Shown here: positions 1-6,943 of the stretch, in pieces
How positions within the stretch are numbered: position 1 is the first letter of the stretch
How the letters are laid out: each line of letters starts with the position of its first letter
From: Clostridiaceae bacterium
GTDB taxonomy: Bacteria; Bacillota; Clostridia; Lachnospirales; Lachnospiraceae
DNA: 64,000 bases
Direction of reading: 5' to 3'
Assembly (NCBI GenBank): GCA_902362725.1
Contig: CABIXM010000004.1
Coordinates: 147,793 to 211,792, forward strand
Position numbers and translations under genes: made by a program
Notes under the pieces: model-generated
Seen by the model: only the letters and a program-made list of their open reading frames with translations
Database searches by the model: none
What the model was told of the DNA's origin: nothing

Positions 1-84
1 GCGGTTGTGGTTGACTGCCCGAAGTATCTTTCCAAGCGTTCCAAGAAAAAGGACAAAACTGCCGGAAACGGCAAAATCCCTTAG
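1..84 (+). CDS. C-terminal tail of an unrecognised protein (partial)
   Basis: An open frame runs from the first base to TAG at 82-84 and encodes 27 residues, rich in lysine and serine near the end. The start lies outside the window. It is probably the last gene of the element's upstream module, since it is on the same strand and just before the presumed oriT. I do not recognise the family from so short a tail. Confidence 0.45.
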   Translation, partial: AVVVDCPKYLSKRSKKKDKTAGNGKIP

Positions 85-91
85 GAACTAA

Positions 92-136
92 GGGCGCACT
101 TCTATACATAGTCTAAAGACCATGTATCGTGCGTCC
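92..136. other. Candidate oriT: imperfect inverted repeat upstream of relaxase genes
   Basis: GGGCGCAC (92-99) pairs with GTGCGTCC (129-136), and the inner arms TACATAGTC and GACCATGTA pair around a TAAA loop. The dyad lies in the roughly 290-base non-coding gap (85-370) before DUF3847 and the relaxase, where mobilizable elements normally keep the nick region. The rest of the gap is GC-rich and shows no convincing gene. Assigning oriT function is an inference from position and structure. Confidence 0.5.
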
Positions 137-370
137 TGCGGAGCTTACCTCTGCCGCTGATAAAATCAGCAATCCGAGGTCTGCGTTCGCTTTGCTCCGA
201 CAAGGTGGCTACACCCCCTTGCGCCGCTAAAGCGGCTATCCCCTGTGTACCCGCCGCAAAGAGAAATCCGCTTTGCGGTTTTCCCTTTTCATCGGGTTTT
301 ATAGAAGCACTGACACACGGACTGTCTGCGGATGGTCTTTCTTTATCTTATCAGCAAAGGATGTGAGAAC

Positions 371-688
371 ATGGAAAAATCTTTGGAACAGTTGAAGCAG
401 GAATATGAAAAAACCACTGTCCTGCTGGAACGGGAAAAACGGAAAATGCAGCGTTTGAAAAACCGGCAGGCGTATCTGGAAAGCGGTTCCCGGAAACAGA
501 GGACGCACCGGCTAATTACCCGTGGGGCAGCCGTTGAGAGCATTGCGCCACAGACAAAGGAGCTATCCGAAGCGGAATTTTATTCCCTCATGGAAAACAT
601 TTTGAATCTGCCGCAGGCGGAGCATTTCATCCGGTCTGCCACTGAGAACCACGCCCGTATTTCCGGGCAGGAGAAAGGCGGTGACTAA
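371..688 (+). CDS. DUF3847 family mobilization-associated protein
   Basis: This is a 105-residue, highly charged protein. The N-terminal half (MEKSLEQLKQEYEK...) is predicted to be a coiled coil rich in Lys, Arg, Glu and Gln; the C-terminal half is a small helical domain. Small proteins of this type sit directly upstream of MobA/MobL relaxases in Firmicutes elements and may act as accessory relaxosome DNA-binding proteins, although that role is not shown. I start it at ATG 371, where the family-like sequence begins, rather than at 332. Its stop overlaps the expected GTG start of the relaxase at 681 by a few bases, which suggests translational coupling. Confidence 0.75.
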   Translation: MEKSLEQLKQEYEKTTVLLEREKRKMQRLKNRQAYLESGSRKQRTHRLITRGAAVESIAPQTKELSEAEFYSLMENILNLPQAEHFIRSATENHARISGQEKGGD

Positions 689-2163
689 GGATAGCACTTT
701 ATCATTTTTCAATCGCACAGATAAAGCGTAGCGCCGGTCAGAGCGCCATTGCAAGCGCAGCCTACCGATCCGGGGAGCGTCTTTACAGCAGCTACTATGG
801 AGAAGTCAGCGATTACACCAAAAAGGGCGGCGTGATTGCTTCGGAAATCATGCTGCCGCCCCATGCGCCGGAAATATATCTTGACCGGGCGACCCTCTGG
901 AATGCTGTGGAGAGCTGCGAGAAACATCCAAAAGCACAGCTTGCCTATTCCTTTGATATTGCCATGCAGAATGAATTGACGCTGGAAGAAAACATGGAGC
1001 TGGCAAGGAAGTTCGTGCAGGAGCAGTTTGTGGCAAAAGGCATGATTGCCGATCTTGCTTTTCACAACCCGGAGAAAGAGGACGGCGGCATCCCTAACCC
1101 GCATTTCCATGTGATGACAACCATGCGCCCTTTGAACCCGGATGGCACATGGGGACAAAAACAGCGGCGGGAATATCTTCTTGATGAAGATGGAAACCGA
1201 ATCCGGGATAAAAACGGCGATTATATGTTTAACGCTGTCCATACAACAGACTGGCATGAGCCGGAAACGCTGGAACACTGGCGGGAGCAGTGGGCGGCAG
1301 CCGTTAATACAAAATTTGAGGAAAAAGGGCTGGATGTGCGTATCGACCACCGTTCCTATGTGCGGCAGGGGCTTGACCTGATACCTACTGTCCACGAGGG
1401 AGCTAATGTCCGGCAGATGGAAGCAAAGGGCATCCGCACCGAGAAAGGGGAACTGAACCGCTGGATTAAAGCCACCAACCGGCTTATACAGGATGTGAGG
1501 AAGAAGATCAAAGCCCTGTTTGTCTGGATGGCAGAGGTAAAAGAAGAACTTTCCAAACCCCAGACACCGAGCCTTGCCGACCTGCTGATCGCTTATTACA
1601 ACCAGCGCAACGCAGGGGCATGGAGCAATAAAGCCAGAACCGGAAACTTAAAGCAGTTTGCCGAAGCCGTCAATTATCTGACGGAAAACAAGCTGCTCAC
1701 ATTAGAGGATTTGCAGGAGCGTCTTTCCTCTGTCAGTGAAGAATTTGAAGCATTAAGCGGCTCCATGAAAAAGAAATCTGCCCGGATAAAGGAATTGCAG
1801 GAATTGATACGGGAGGGCGAGAATTACCAGCGGCTAAAACCTATTCATACGGAATTGAACAATATCAAGTTTAAGAAACAGAGGGAGAAATTTGAAACAT
1901 CCCACGATGCGGAGTTACGGCTGTTTTATGCCGCCCGCCGTATTCTGAAAGAAAAACTGGACGGAAAACCCATTGCCCTGAAAGCATGGAAACAGGAATA
2001 CGCACAGTTAAAAACAGAGTATGCCGAACTGTCTCCGCAGCACAAGCCGCTCCGGGAGGAAGTCATACGGCTGCGGCAGGTGCAGAACGCCGTAGATACC
2101 GCACTGCGCCGGAGGGAGCAGCCACAGGAAGTACAGAGAAAGAAACACGAGATGGAATTATGA
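681..2163 (+). CDS. mobA/mobL: MobA/MobL family relaxase, with an apparent 1-base frameshift at its start
   Basis: This is an HUH-type relaxase that would nick oriT and pilot the transferred strand. The frame is open from 685 and reads ALYHFSIAQIKRSAGQSAIA then ASAAYRSGE, the classic MobA/MobL N-terminus. The metal-binding His pair is in NPHFHVM (about 1100-1120), and a long coiled C-terminus follows. No ATG/GTG/TTG lies in this frame before GTG 832, which would remove the N-terminal active-site region. The expected start GTG ACT AAG (681-689) is in another frame because of one extra G at 689/690. The gene is therefore frameshifted, uses a rare start, or contains a sequencing error. Automated calls starting at 832 would be too short. 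About 490 residues if repaired. Confidence 0.8.
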
Positions 2164-2169
2164 TATAAT

Positions 2170-2189
2170 CGGCAGCTTTACCGCTGCCG
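2170..2189 (+). promoter_or_regulatory. Hairpin just upstream of the primase-like gene
   Basis: CGGCAGC and GCTGCCG form a 7-bp stem with a short loop directly after the relaxase stop. It is followed by a T-run and then the GGAGGG ribosome site of the next gene. It could be a weak terminator or an RNA element controlling the next gene's translation. A comparable hairpin lies at 4398-4419. Confidence 0.4.
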
Positions 2190-2210
2190 GCATTTTTATG
2201 GAGGGAGCAT

Positions 2211-2951
2211 TTGAATGTATTTGAAGCGGTGAAACAGTCTGTTACCACCCGGCAGGCTGCTTCATTCTATGGAATCCGGGTGGGGAGAAACGGCATGGTC
2301 TGCTGTCCATTCCACAATGACCGCACGCCCAGCATGAAAGTGGACAGCCGCTTTTACTGCTTCGGCTGCGGGGCTTCCGGGGATGTGATCGACTTTTCCG
2401 CTTTGCTGCATGGATTGGGGAAACGGGAAGCTGCGGTCAGGCTTGCGGAGGACTTCGGCGTTTCCTATGAGAAATCCGGCAATGCGCCGCCAGATAGGAA
2501 GCGTCACAACAGGTCACAGCCCCGACAAAAATCAGCGGAGCAGAGATTTCAGGAAACGGAACGGTATTGTTTCCGGGTGCTATGCGATTATCTGCGCCTG
2601 TTGGAGCATTGGAAAACAGCATACGCCCCACAGCCGCAGGATGCCATCTGGCATCCTCTTTTTGTGGAAGCGTTGCAGAGGATAAGCTACACAGAATACC
2701 TTTTGGATATTTTGTTATACGGAGAAATAGAAGAAAAAGCGGCGTTGATCGCCGCACAGGGAAAGGAGGTGCTGCGGCTTGAACAGCGAATTTCAGAGAT
2801 TGCCGCTGGAAACGCAGGAAGCGGTCAAAAAGACGATGGACACAATGGAACCGGCGCAGACACCAGCAGAAATCCGGGAGACATTAGAGGGGACGCAGAA
2901 AGGCGGCGTGAAGAACAGCATCCGAAACTGCCTGACGGTGTTCCAGCGTGA
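2211..2951 (+). CDS. CHC2 zinc-finger DNA primase-like protein
   Basis: This 246-residue protein begins with a CHC2-type zinc-binding domain: CPFH at about residue 32-35 and CFGCGASGDVIDF around 49-62. It resembles the N-terminus of DnaG but has no TOPRIM catalytic core, so by itself it may bind primer templates rather than synthesise primers. The TTG start at 2211 is chosen because GGAGGG precedes it by a few bases. The C-terminal part is Gln/Arg-rich. The last 173 bases (2779-2951) overlap the start of the helicase gene in another frame. Such genes accompany VirE-like helicases in conjugative elements and probably help element replication after transfer. Confidence 0.8.
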   Translation: MNVFEAVKQSVTTRQAASFYGIRVGRNGMVCCPFHNDRTPSMKVDSRFYCFGCGASGDVIDFSALLHGLGKREAAVRLAEDFGVSYEKSGNAPPDRKRHNRSQPRQKSAEQRFQETERYCFRVLCDYLRLLEHWKTAYAPQPQDAIWHPLFVEALQRISYTEYLLDILLYGEIEEKAALIAAQGKEVLRLEQRISEIAAGNAGSGQKDDGHNGTGADTSRNPGDIRGDAERRREEQHPKLPDGVPA

Positions 2952-4176
2952 CCCGCTGTTTCGTGGGGCGCTGCGCCTGAACCTTTTGACGGAGCAGATT
3001 GACATTGTGAAGCCGCTGGGCTGGGAGCGCACCAGTACCACGCTGACCGACATGGACATGAACTACCTGCTTTTGTATCTGGAAGAAAATTACGGGCTTA
3101 CCAGCGAGAAAAAGGTGCAGAGCGCCATCAAGATTGTTGCCAATGAAAACCGCTACCATCCGGTCAGGGATTACCTGAACAGCCTGCAATGGGACGGCAC
3201 AGAGCGCATCCGTTACGCCCTGCATCACTTTCTGGGAGCCGATACGGACGAATACACCTATGAAGCCTTGAAACTGTTCCTGATAGGAGCCATCCGGCGG
3301 GTATTCAGACCGGGGAGCAAGTTTGAGGTCATGCTCTGTCTGGTTGGTGGTCAGGGAGCCGGGAAATCTACCTTTTTCCGGCTGCTGGCAGGTAGGGACG
3401 AATGGTTTTCAGACGATTTGAAGAAGCTGGACGATGAAAATGTGTACCGCAAGCTGCAAGGGCATTGGATTATCGAGATGTCGGAGATGATTGCCACAGC
3501 CAACGCCAAGAGTATTGAGGAAATCAAGTCATTCTTAAGCCGCCAGAAAGAAACCTACAAAGTGCCGTATGAGACACACCCGGCAGACCGGCTGCGGCAA
3601 TGTGTATTCGGAGGGACGACCAACCGGCAGGACTTTTTACCCCGTGACCGCACCGGCAACCGGCGCTTTCTCCCCGTGACGGTGTACCCGGAACGGGCGG
3701 AGGTTCACATACTGGACGATGAAGCGGCGGCGAGGGCGTATATCGAACAGATGTGGGCGGAAGCCATGACGATTTATCGCAGTGGGAAGTATAAGCTGTC
3801 ATTCAGCATAGAAATGAACCGATACCTGAACGCCCATCAGCAGGACTTCATGCAGGAGGACACACAGGCTGGCATGATCTACGCCTATTTGGAGGACTAC
3901 ACCGGTGACAGGGTATGCTCCAAGCAGCTTTATGAGGAAGCGCTGGGGAACTTAAATTCCCCGGCAGACTGGGAGACACGGGCAATCTGCGAGATTATGA
4001 ATACCGGCATTGCGGGCGGCATTATACAGGGCTGGGCAGCCTACAAAAGCCCGAAGCGGTATAAGAAATACGGTTCTCAAAAAGGCTGGGAGCGTGTCAA
4101 CCAAGACCCGCCGGAGGGGGACGGTTTTCAGGAAATCACGGAAGAAGAAGCCCGGCAAATGGAACTACCATTCTGA
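2779..4176 (+). CDS. VirE/VapE family P-loop helicase (element replication protein)
   Basis: The 465-residue protein belongs to the virulence-associated E family of D5/primase-helicase-like ATPases. Walker A is GGQGAGKST at about residue 191-199, the acidic Walker-B-like segment is HWIIEMSEM, and a conserved FGGTTNRQDFLPR region follows. TTG 2779 is preceded by AAAGGAGG at the right distance, so the start lies inside the preceding primase-like gene. The pair probably forms a two-subunit primase-helicase acting on element DNA, possibly at the GGTTGAC repeats just downstream. The role is inferred from family and context. Confidence 0.82.
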   Translation: MNSEFQRLPLETQEAVKKTMDTMEPAQTPAEIRETLEGTQKGGVKNSIRNCLTVFQRDPLFRGALRLNLLTEQIDIVKPLGWERTSTTLTDMDMNYLLLYLEENYGLTSEKKVQSAIKIVANENRYHPVRDYLNSLQWDGTERIRYALHHFLGADTDEYTYEALKLFLIGAIRRVFRPGSKFEVMLCLVGGQGAGKSTFFRLLAGRDEWFSDDLKKLDDENVYRKLQGHWIIEMSEMIATANAKSIEEIKSFLSRQKETYKVPYETHPADRLRQCVFGGTTNRQDFLPRDRTGNRRFLPVTVYPERAEVHILDDEAAARAYIEQMWAEAMTIYRSGKYKLSFSIEMNRYLNAHQQDFMQEDTQAGMIYAYLEDYTGDRVCSKQLYEEALGNLNSPADWETRAICEIMNTGIAGGIIQGWAAYKSPKRYKKYGSQKGWERVNQDPPEGDGFQEITEEEARQMELPF

Positions 4177-4370
4177 AAAGCCACCGGTTAACAGTTTGGT
4201 TGACGCTTCGGTTGACAGCCGGTTGACGGGGAAAAGCCTGATATTTGGGGCATTTCTCTCCTTTGTCAACCATGTCAACCAAGAAATCAAAGAAAAAGTA
4301 AAAAGTAATAATAGAGCGCCTGTGGATTGTTTTCAAAGTCTTTTCTGCCGGTTGACACGGTTTGGTTGAC
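4096..4370. repeat. Cluster of GGTTGAC heptamer repeats (iteron-like)
   Basis: Exact GGTTGAC occurs at 4198, 4210, 4221, 4350 and 4364, and its complement GTCAACC at 4096, 4265 and 4274. A one-base variant GGTTAAC is at 4186. All but 4096 lie in the 270-base gap between the helicase and the TnpW-like gene. Short repeats in both orientations next to a replication helicase resemble an origin or iteron array. An ORF that crosses part of the region (4010-4369) is a shadow of the helicase frame and is not annotated. Confidence 0.6.
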
Positions 4371-4397
4371 ATGAAGACAGTCTGCGGCTGTAAACCT

Positions 4398-4419
4398 GCC
4401 TGACATTCCCTTGTCGGGC
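4398..4419 (+). promoter_or_regulatory. Hairpin upstream of the TnpW-like gene
   Basis: GCCTGACA (4398-4405) and TGTCGGGC (4412-4419) form an 8-bp stem with one G-U pair. A T-rich stretch and the GGAGG ribosome site of the next gene follow. The arrangement is the same as at 2170-2189. Confidence 0.4.
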
Positions 4420-4446
4420 ATATTTCATTTATGGAGGTAACTGCCT

Positions 4447-4632
4447 ATGGCAAAAAGCAAAAACGAGAGCAATAACAAAAACAGCGGCACCCTGCTTACC
4501 GAAAAAGACGGCACCCAGTATTTTGTCATGGGGAAAGTCCGTATCAAGGTATCGGAGCATTTCGCACAGGATGGGAAGCCGCTTGACAGTCTGCTGGAAG
4601 ATGTGATCCAGCACGCTGCCGCCGCTTCCTGA
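4447..4632 (+). CDS. TnpW-like small transposon-encoded protein
   Basis: This 61-residue protein has a Lys/Asn/Ser-rich N-terminus and a compact body (FVMGKVRIKVSEHF...). Small proteins of this size and position, just before a large serine recombinase, are usually labelled TnpW in Clostridia mobile elements; their function is not established. The ATG is preceded by TATGGAGG with good spacing. Identification rests mainly on size, position and general sequence resemblance. Confidence 0.6.
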   Translation: MAKSKNESNNKNSGTLLTEKDGTQYFVMGKVRIKVSEHFAQDGKPLDSLLEDVIQHAAAAS

Positions 4633-4661
4633 AAAAATACGGAATAACGACTGTCAATCAG

Positions 4662-4709
4662 CCCACGCTTATGATATACTTGTACCAGCGAGTATTGTAT
4701 AAGCGTGGG
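4662..4709. promoter_or_regulatory. Long inverted repeat before the recombinase gene
   Basis: CCCACGCTTAT (4662-4672) is matched by ATAAGCGTGGG (4699-4709). The symmetry extends to about 16 of 18 positions per arm around a roughly 12-base centre. It lies between the TnpW-like stop and the recombinase ribosome site, so it is a candidate operator, attenuator or recombinase-binding site. No T-run follows that would make it a clear terminator. Confidence 0.55.
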
Positions 4710-4739
4710 TTGTTTCTTTTAGAAGGAGGATTTTTAACC

Positions 4740-6362
4740 GTGAAACAACCATACAATACAACGATTTATAACACTGCACTATATTTGAGATTGAGCCGTG
4801 ACGATGAATTACAGGGGGAAAGCGGCAGTATCCAGACCCAGCGCATGATGCTTAGGCAGTATGCCGCAGAGCATGGGCTGACCGTTGTAGACGAGTACAT
4901 TGACGACGGATGGAGCGGGACAAATTTCGAGCGTCCAAGCTTCCAAAGGATGATTGATGACATCGAGGACGGGAAAATCAACTGCGTTGTCACAAAGGAC
5001 TTATCCCGTCTGGGAAGAAACTATATCCTGACCGGTCAGTACACGGAAATCTATTTCCCCAGCAAGGGAGTACGCTACATTGCCATCAATGATAATGTGG
5101 ACACCATCAACGGAGAAAGCGAGCTTGCCCCGTTCTTAAACATCCTGAATGAAATGCACGCCCGACAGACCAGCAAAAAGGTCAAGGCTGCCATGCACAC
5201 AAGATTTGCCAATGGCGCACACTATGGAGCCTATGCACCGCTGGGCTATGTAAAAGACCCGGACAAAAAAGGTCATCTTCTGATCGACCCGGAAACACGC
5301 TGGATTGTAGAGAAGATTTTTGATCTTGCCGTACACGGGAGGGGAGCCGCCAGCATTACACGGATTCTGGTGGAGGAGAAAGTACCTACCCCCGGCTGGC
5401 TGAACTATGAAAGATACGGGACTTTCGCCAATATCTACGCCGGTGCGCCTCCAGAAAAAGCCTATGCGTGGACGATTGCACAGGTCAAGAGCATTTTGAA
5501 AGAGGAAACCTACATCGGTCACAGCGTTCACAACAAGCAAAGCAACATTTCATTCAAGAACAAGAAAAAGGTGCGGAAGCCGCAGGAAGAATGGTATCGT
5601 GTGGAAAATACCCACGAAGCCATCATTTCCGAAGAAGTGTTCCAAAAAGTTCAGGAGCTGATTGCAAGCAGACGCAGACGACAGAAGAATGGCACAACGC
5701 AGATATTTTCCGGGCTGGTAAAATGTGCGGACTGCGGATGGTCATTGGCTTATGGTGTAAACAGCCAGAACAAAAATCCCTATGCACACTACCATTGCAG
5801 TAAGTACGGACAGGGATTACGCCAGTGTTCCATGCACTATATCCGCTATGATGTGCTGTATGCCTATGTGCTTGCAAGACTGCAATACTGGTCTATGCTG
5901 GCACAGAAAGACGAGGACAAGCTGCTGAAACGGCTGCTCAATGCCAGCGACAGAGAAAGAAACTCTGCGAAGAAAAAGCAGGCTGCGGAGCTGAAAAAGG
6001 CGGAAAAGCGTAAAGCCGAGGTTGACGGGCTGTTTGCTAAAATGTATGAGGACTGGTCTGCCGGACGCATAACCGAGTATAACTTCAATATGCTGTCCGA
6101 GAAGTACCAGAACGAGCAAAGGGAGCTTGAAACAAAAATAAGGCAGCTTCACGAAACGATGGAAGCCGCCGTACAGACCGCAGCGGACGCTGAAAAGTGG
6201 ATTGCCCTGATGAAACAGTATGTCAACCCTGTGGAGCTGACCGCCGAACTTCTGAACACTCTAATTGAAAAAATAACCGTCCACGAAGCTGTCAAGGGCG
6301 AGGACGGAAGCCGTGAGCAGGAAGTAGAAATCTACTACCGCTTCATCGGCAAAATCGACTGA
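4740..6362 (+). CDS. Large serine recombinase (integrase/excisionase of the element)
   Basis: The 540-residue protein is a large serine recombinase. The catalytic Ser is in YLRLSRDDE (about residue 19), and the resolvase core continues through VVTKDLSRLGRNY and GESELAPF. A recombinase domain follows, then a zinc ribbon (CADCGWSLAYG ... HCSKYGQ) and a coiled-coil C-terminus with a DUF4368-like end. GTG 4740 is chosen because AAGGAGG precedes it and the family-like sequence starts there; the ATG at 4671 lies inside the inverted repeat. Enzymes of this type join a circular element to a short chromosomal site, and this one is the probable integrase for the split XRE gene next to it. Confidence 0.92.
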   Translation: MKQPYNTTIYNTALYLRLSRDDELQGESGSIQTQRMMLRQYAAEHGLTVVDEYIDDGWSGTNFERPSFQRMIDDIEDGKINCVVTKDLSRLGRNYILTGQYTEIYFPSKGVRYIAINDNVDTINGESELAPFLNILNEMHARQTSKKVKAAMHTRFANGAHYGAYAPLGYVKDPDKKGHLLIDPETRWIVEKIFDLAVHGRGAASITRILVEEKVPTPGWLNYERYGTFANIYAGAPPEKAYAWTIAQVKSILKEETYIGHSVHNKQSNISFKNKKKVRKPQEEWYRVENTHEAIISEEVFQKVQELIASRRRRQKNGTTQIFSGLVKCADCGWSLAYGVNSQNKNPYAHYHCSKYGQGLRQCSMHYIRYDVLYAYVLARLQYWSMLAQKDEDKLLKRLLNASDRERNSAKKKQAAELKKAEKRKAEVDGLFAKMYEDWSAGRITEYNFNMLSEKYQNEQRELETKIRQLHETMEAAVQTAADAEKWIALMKQYVNPVELTAELLNTLIEKITVHEAVKGEDGSREQEVEIYYRFIGKID

Positions 6363-6392
6363 CCTTTCTTTTTTACCAAACAATATCTTTAA

Positions 6393-6503
6393 TTAAGGGA
6401 AACGGGCGCGTCCGATCCCAGCACCGCGAATCTCATCGCCATTGCGAAGCTTTACGGGGCGTCGGCGGAGGAAATACTGCGGAAAGTAAGGAAAGAAGAA
6501 TAG
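6393..6503 (+). pseudogene. 3' remnant of an XRE-type helix-turn-helix gene
   Basis: The frame 6402-6503 encodes 33 residues, TGASDPSTANLIAIAKLYG followed by ASAEEILRKVRKEE, then TAG. This matches the end of HTH_3/Xre DNA-binding domains (…PSTxNLIxIAKxYGVSxEEIL). The upstream half is absent: an in-frame stop lies at 6390-6392, where element DNA begins. The most likely explanation is that the element integrated within this gene, with the 5' part beyond the left edge of the window. Confidence 0.65.
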
Positions 6504-6566
6504 ACCTTGAAAAATCCTCCGCAACTCTGTATACTGAAAGAAGTTGCGAAAAGGGAAGTAAAAAGA

Positions 6567-6595
6567 ATCAGCCCGGCGTCGCCGGGCTGATTTTT
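6567..6595. terminator. Intrinsic terminator, probably bidirectional
   Basis: ATCAGCCCGGC and GCCGGGCTGAT form a perfect 11-bp stem with a GTC loop. TTTTT follows on the plus strand and a T-rich tract on the minus strand. It separates the XRE remnant from the convergent HPr-like gene. Confidence 0.85.
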
Positions 6596-6606
6596 ATGCA
6601 GTGAAA

Positions 6607-6843
6607 TTATTCTTCGATGAGATACGGCTTCAGAATGTTCAGAATAGAATCCAGTTCCTCGTCCGCATGGATGCTCAGGTCGATCGGCTTGGACAAATCT
6701 AGGCTAAAGATACCCATGATGGATTTAGCGTCAATGACATAGCGTCCGGAAACCAGATCGAAATCTACGTCGAACTTTGTAATATCATTTACAAAGGATT
6801 TCACTTTCTCGATAGAATTCAGACAAATTTTGACTGTTTTCAT
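6607..6843 (-). CDS. HPr-like protein lacking the phosphorylatable His
   Basis: The 78-residue product has the HPr fold length and the strong signature AKSIMGIFSLDLSKPIDL around residues 39-56, whose Ser41 matches HPr Ser46, the HPr kinase site. The N-terminal HARPA motif that carries His15 in true HPr is absent; the region reads SIEKVKSFV. The protein therefore cannot be a normal PTS phosphocarrier and is closer in logic to Bacillus Crh, which keeps only the Ser. A role in carbon catabolite control or as a decoy is an inference. The gene is divergent from mtaB and ends at the 6567-6595 terminator. AGGAGGG precedes the ATG. Confidence 0.75.
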   Translation of the reverse strand: MKTVKICLNSIEKVKSFVNDITKFDVDFDLVSGRYVIDAKSIMGIFSLDLSKPIDLSIHADEELDSILNILKPYLIEE

Positions 6844-6943
6844 GACAATACCCTCCTGATAATAACTTCTATAGTTTCGATCTTAATACCGGGGGTAATA
6901 AAAGTCAATGGGAAATCACATAATTTTGGAAAGAGGTTTGAAA

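Larger units (their letters stand above)
1..6400 (+). mobile_element. Right-hand part of an integrative conjugative/mobilizable element
   Basis: The block contains, in order, an oriT-like dyad, DUF3847, a MobA/MobL relaxase, a CHC2 primase-like gene, a VirE-family helicase, a TnpW-like small gene and a large serine recombinase, all on the plus strand. This order is common in Clostridia conjugative and mobilizable transposons that use serine integrases. The left part, where transfer genes would be, lies outside the window. The right limit is inferred between the recombinase stop (6362) and the XRE gene tail that resumes near 6393-6402; the exact att core is not resolved. Confidence 0.85.

Noticed and set aside
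709..1395. 228-codon minus-strand frame opposite the relaxase
   Set aside because: The relaxase frame carries conserved motifs; the antisense frame has none.
1986..2168. Short frame overlapping the end of the relaxase gene
   Set aside because: Out-of-frame shadow of the charged relaxase C-terminus with no start signals.
4010..4369. 119-codon frame running from the helicase end through the GGTTGAC repeats
   Set aside because: It is an out-of-frame extension with no ribosome site, and its sequence is dominated by the repeat array.
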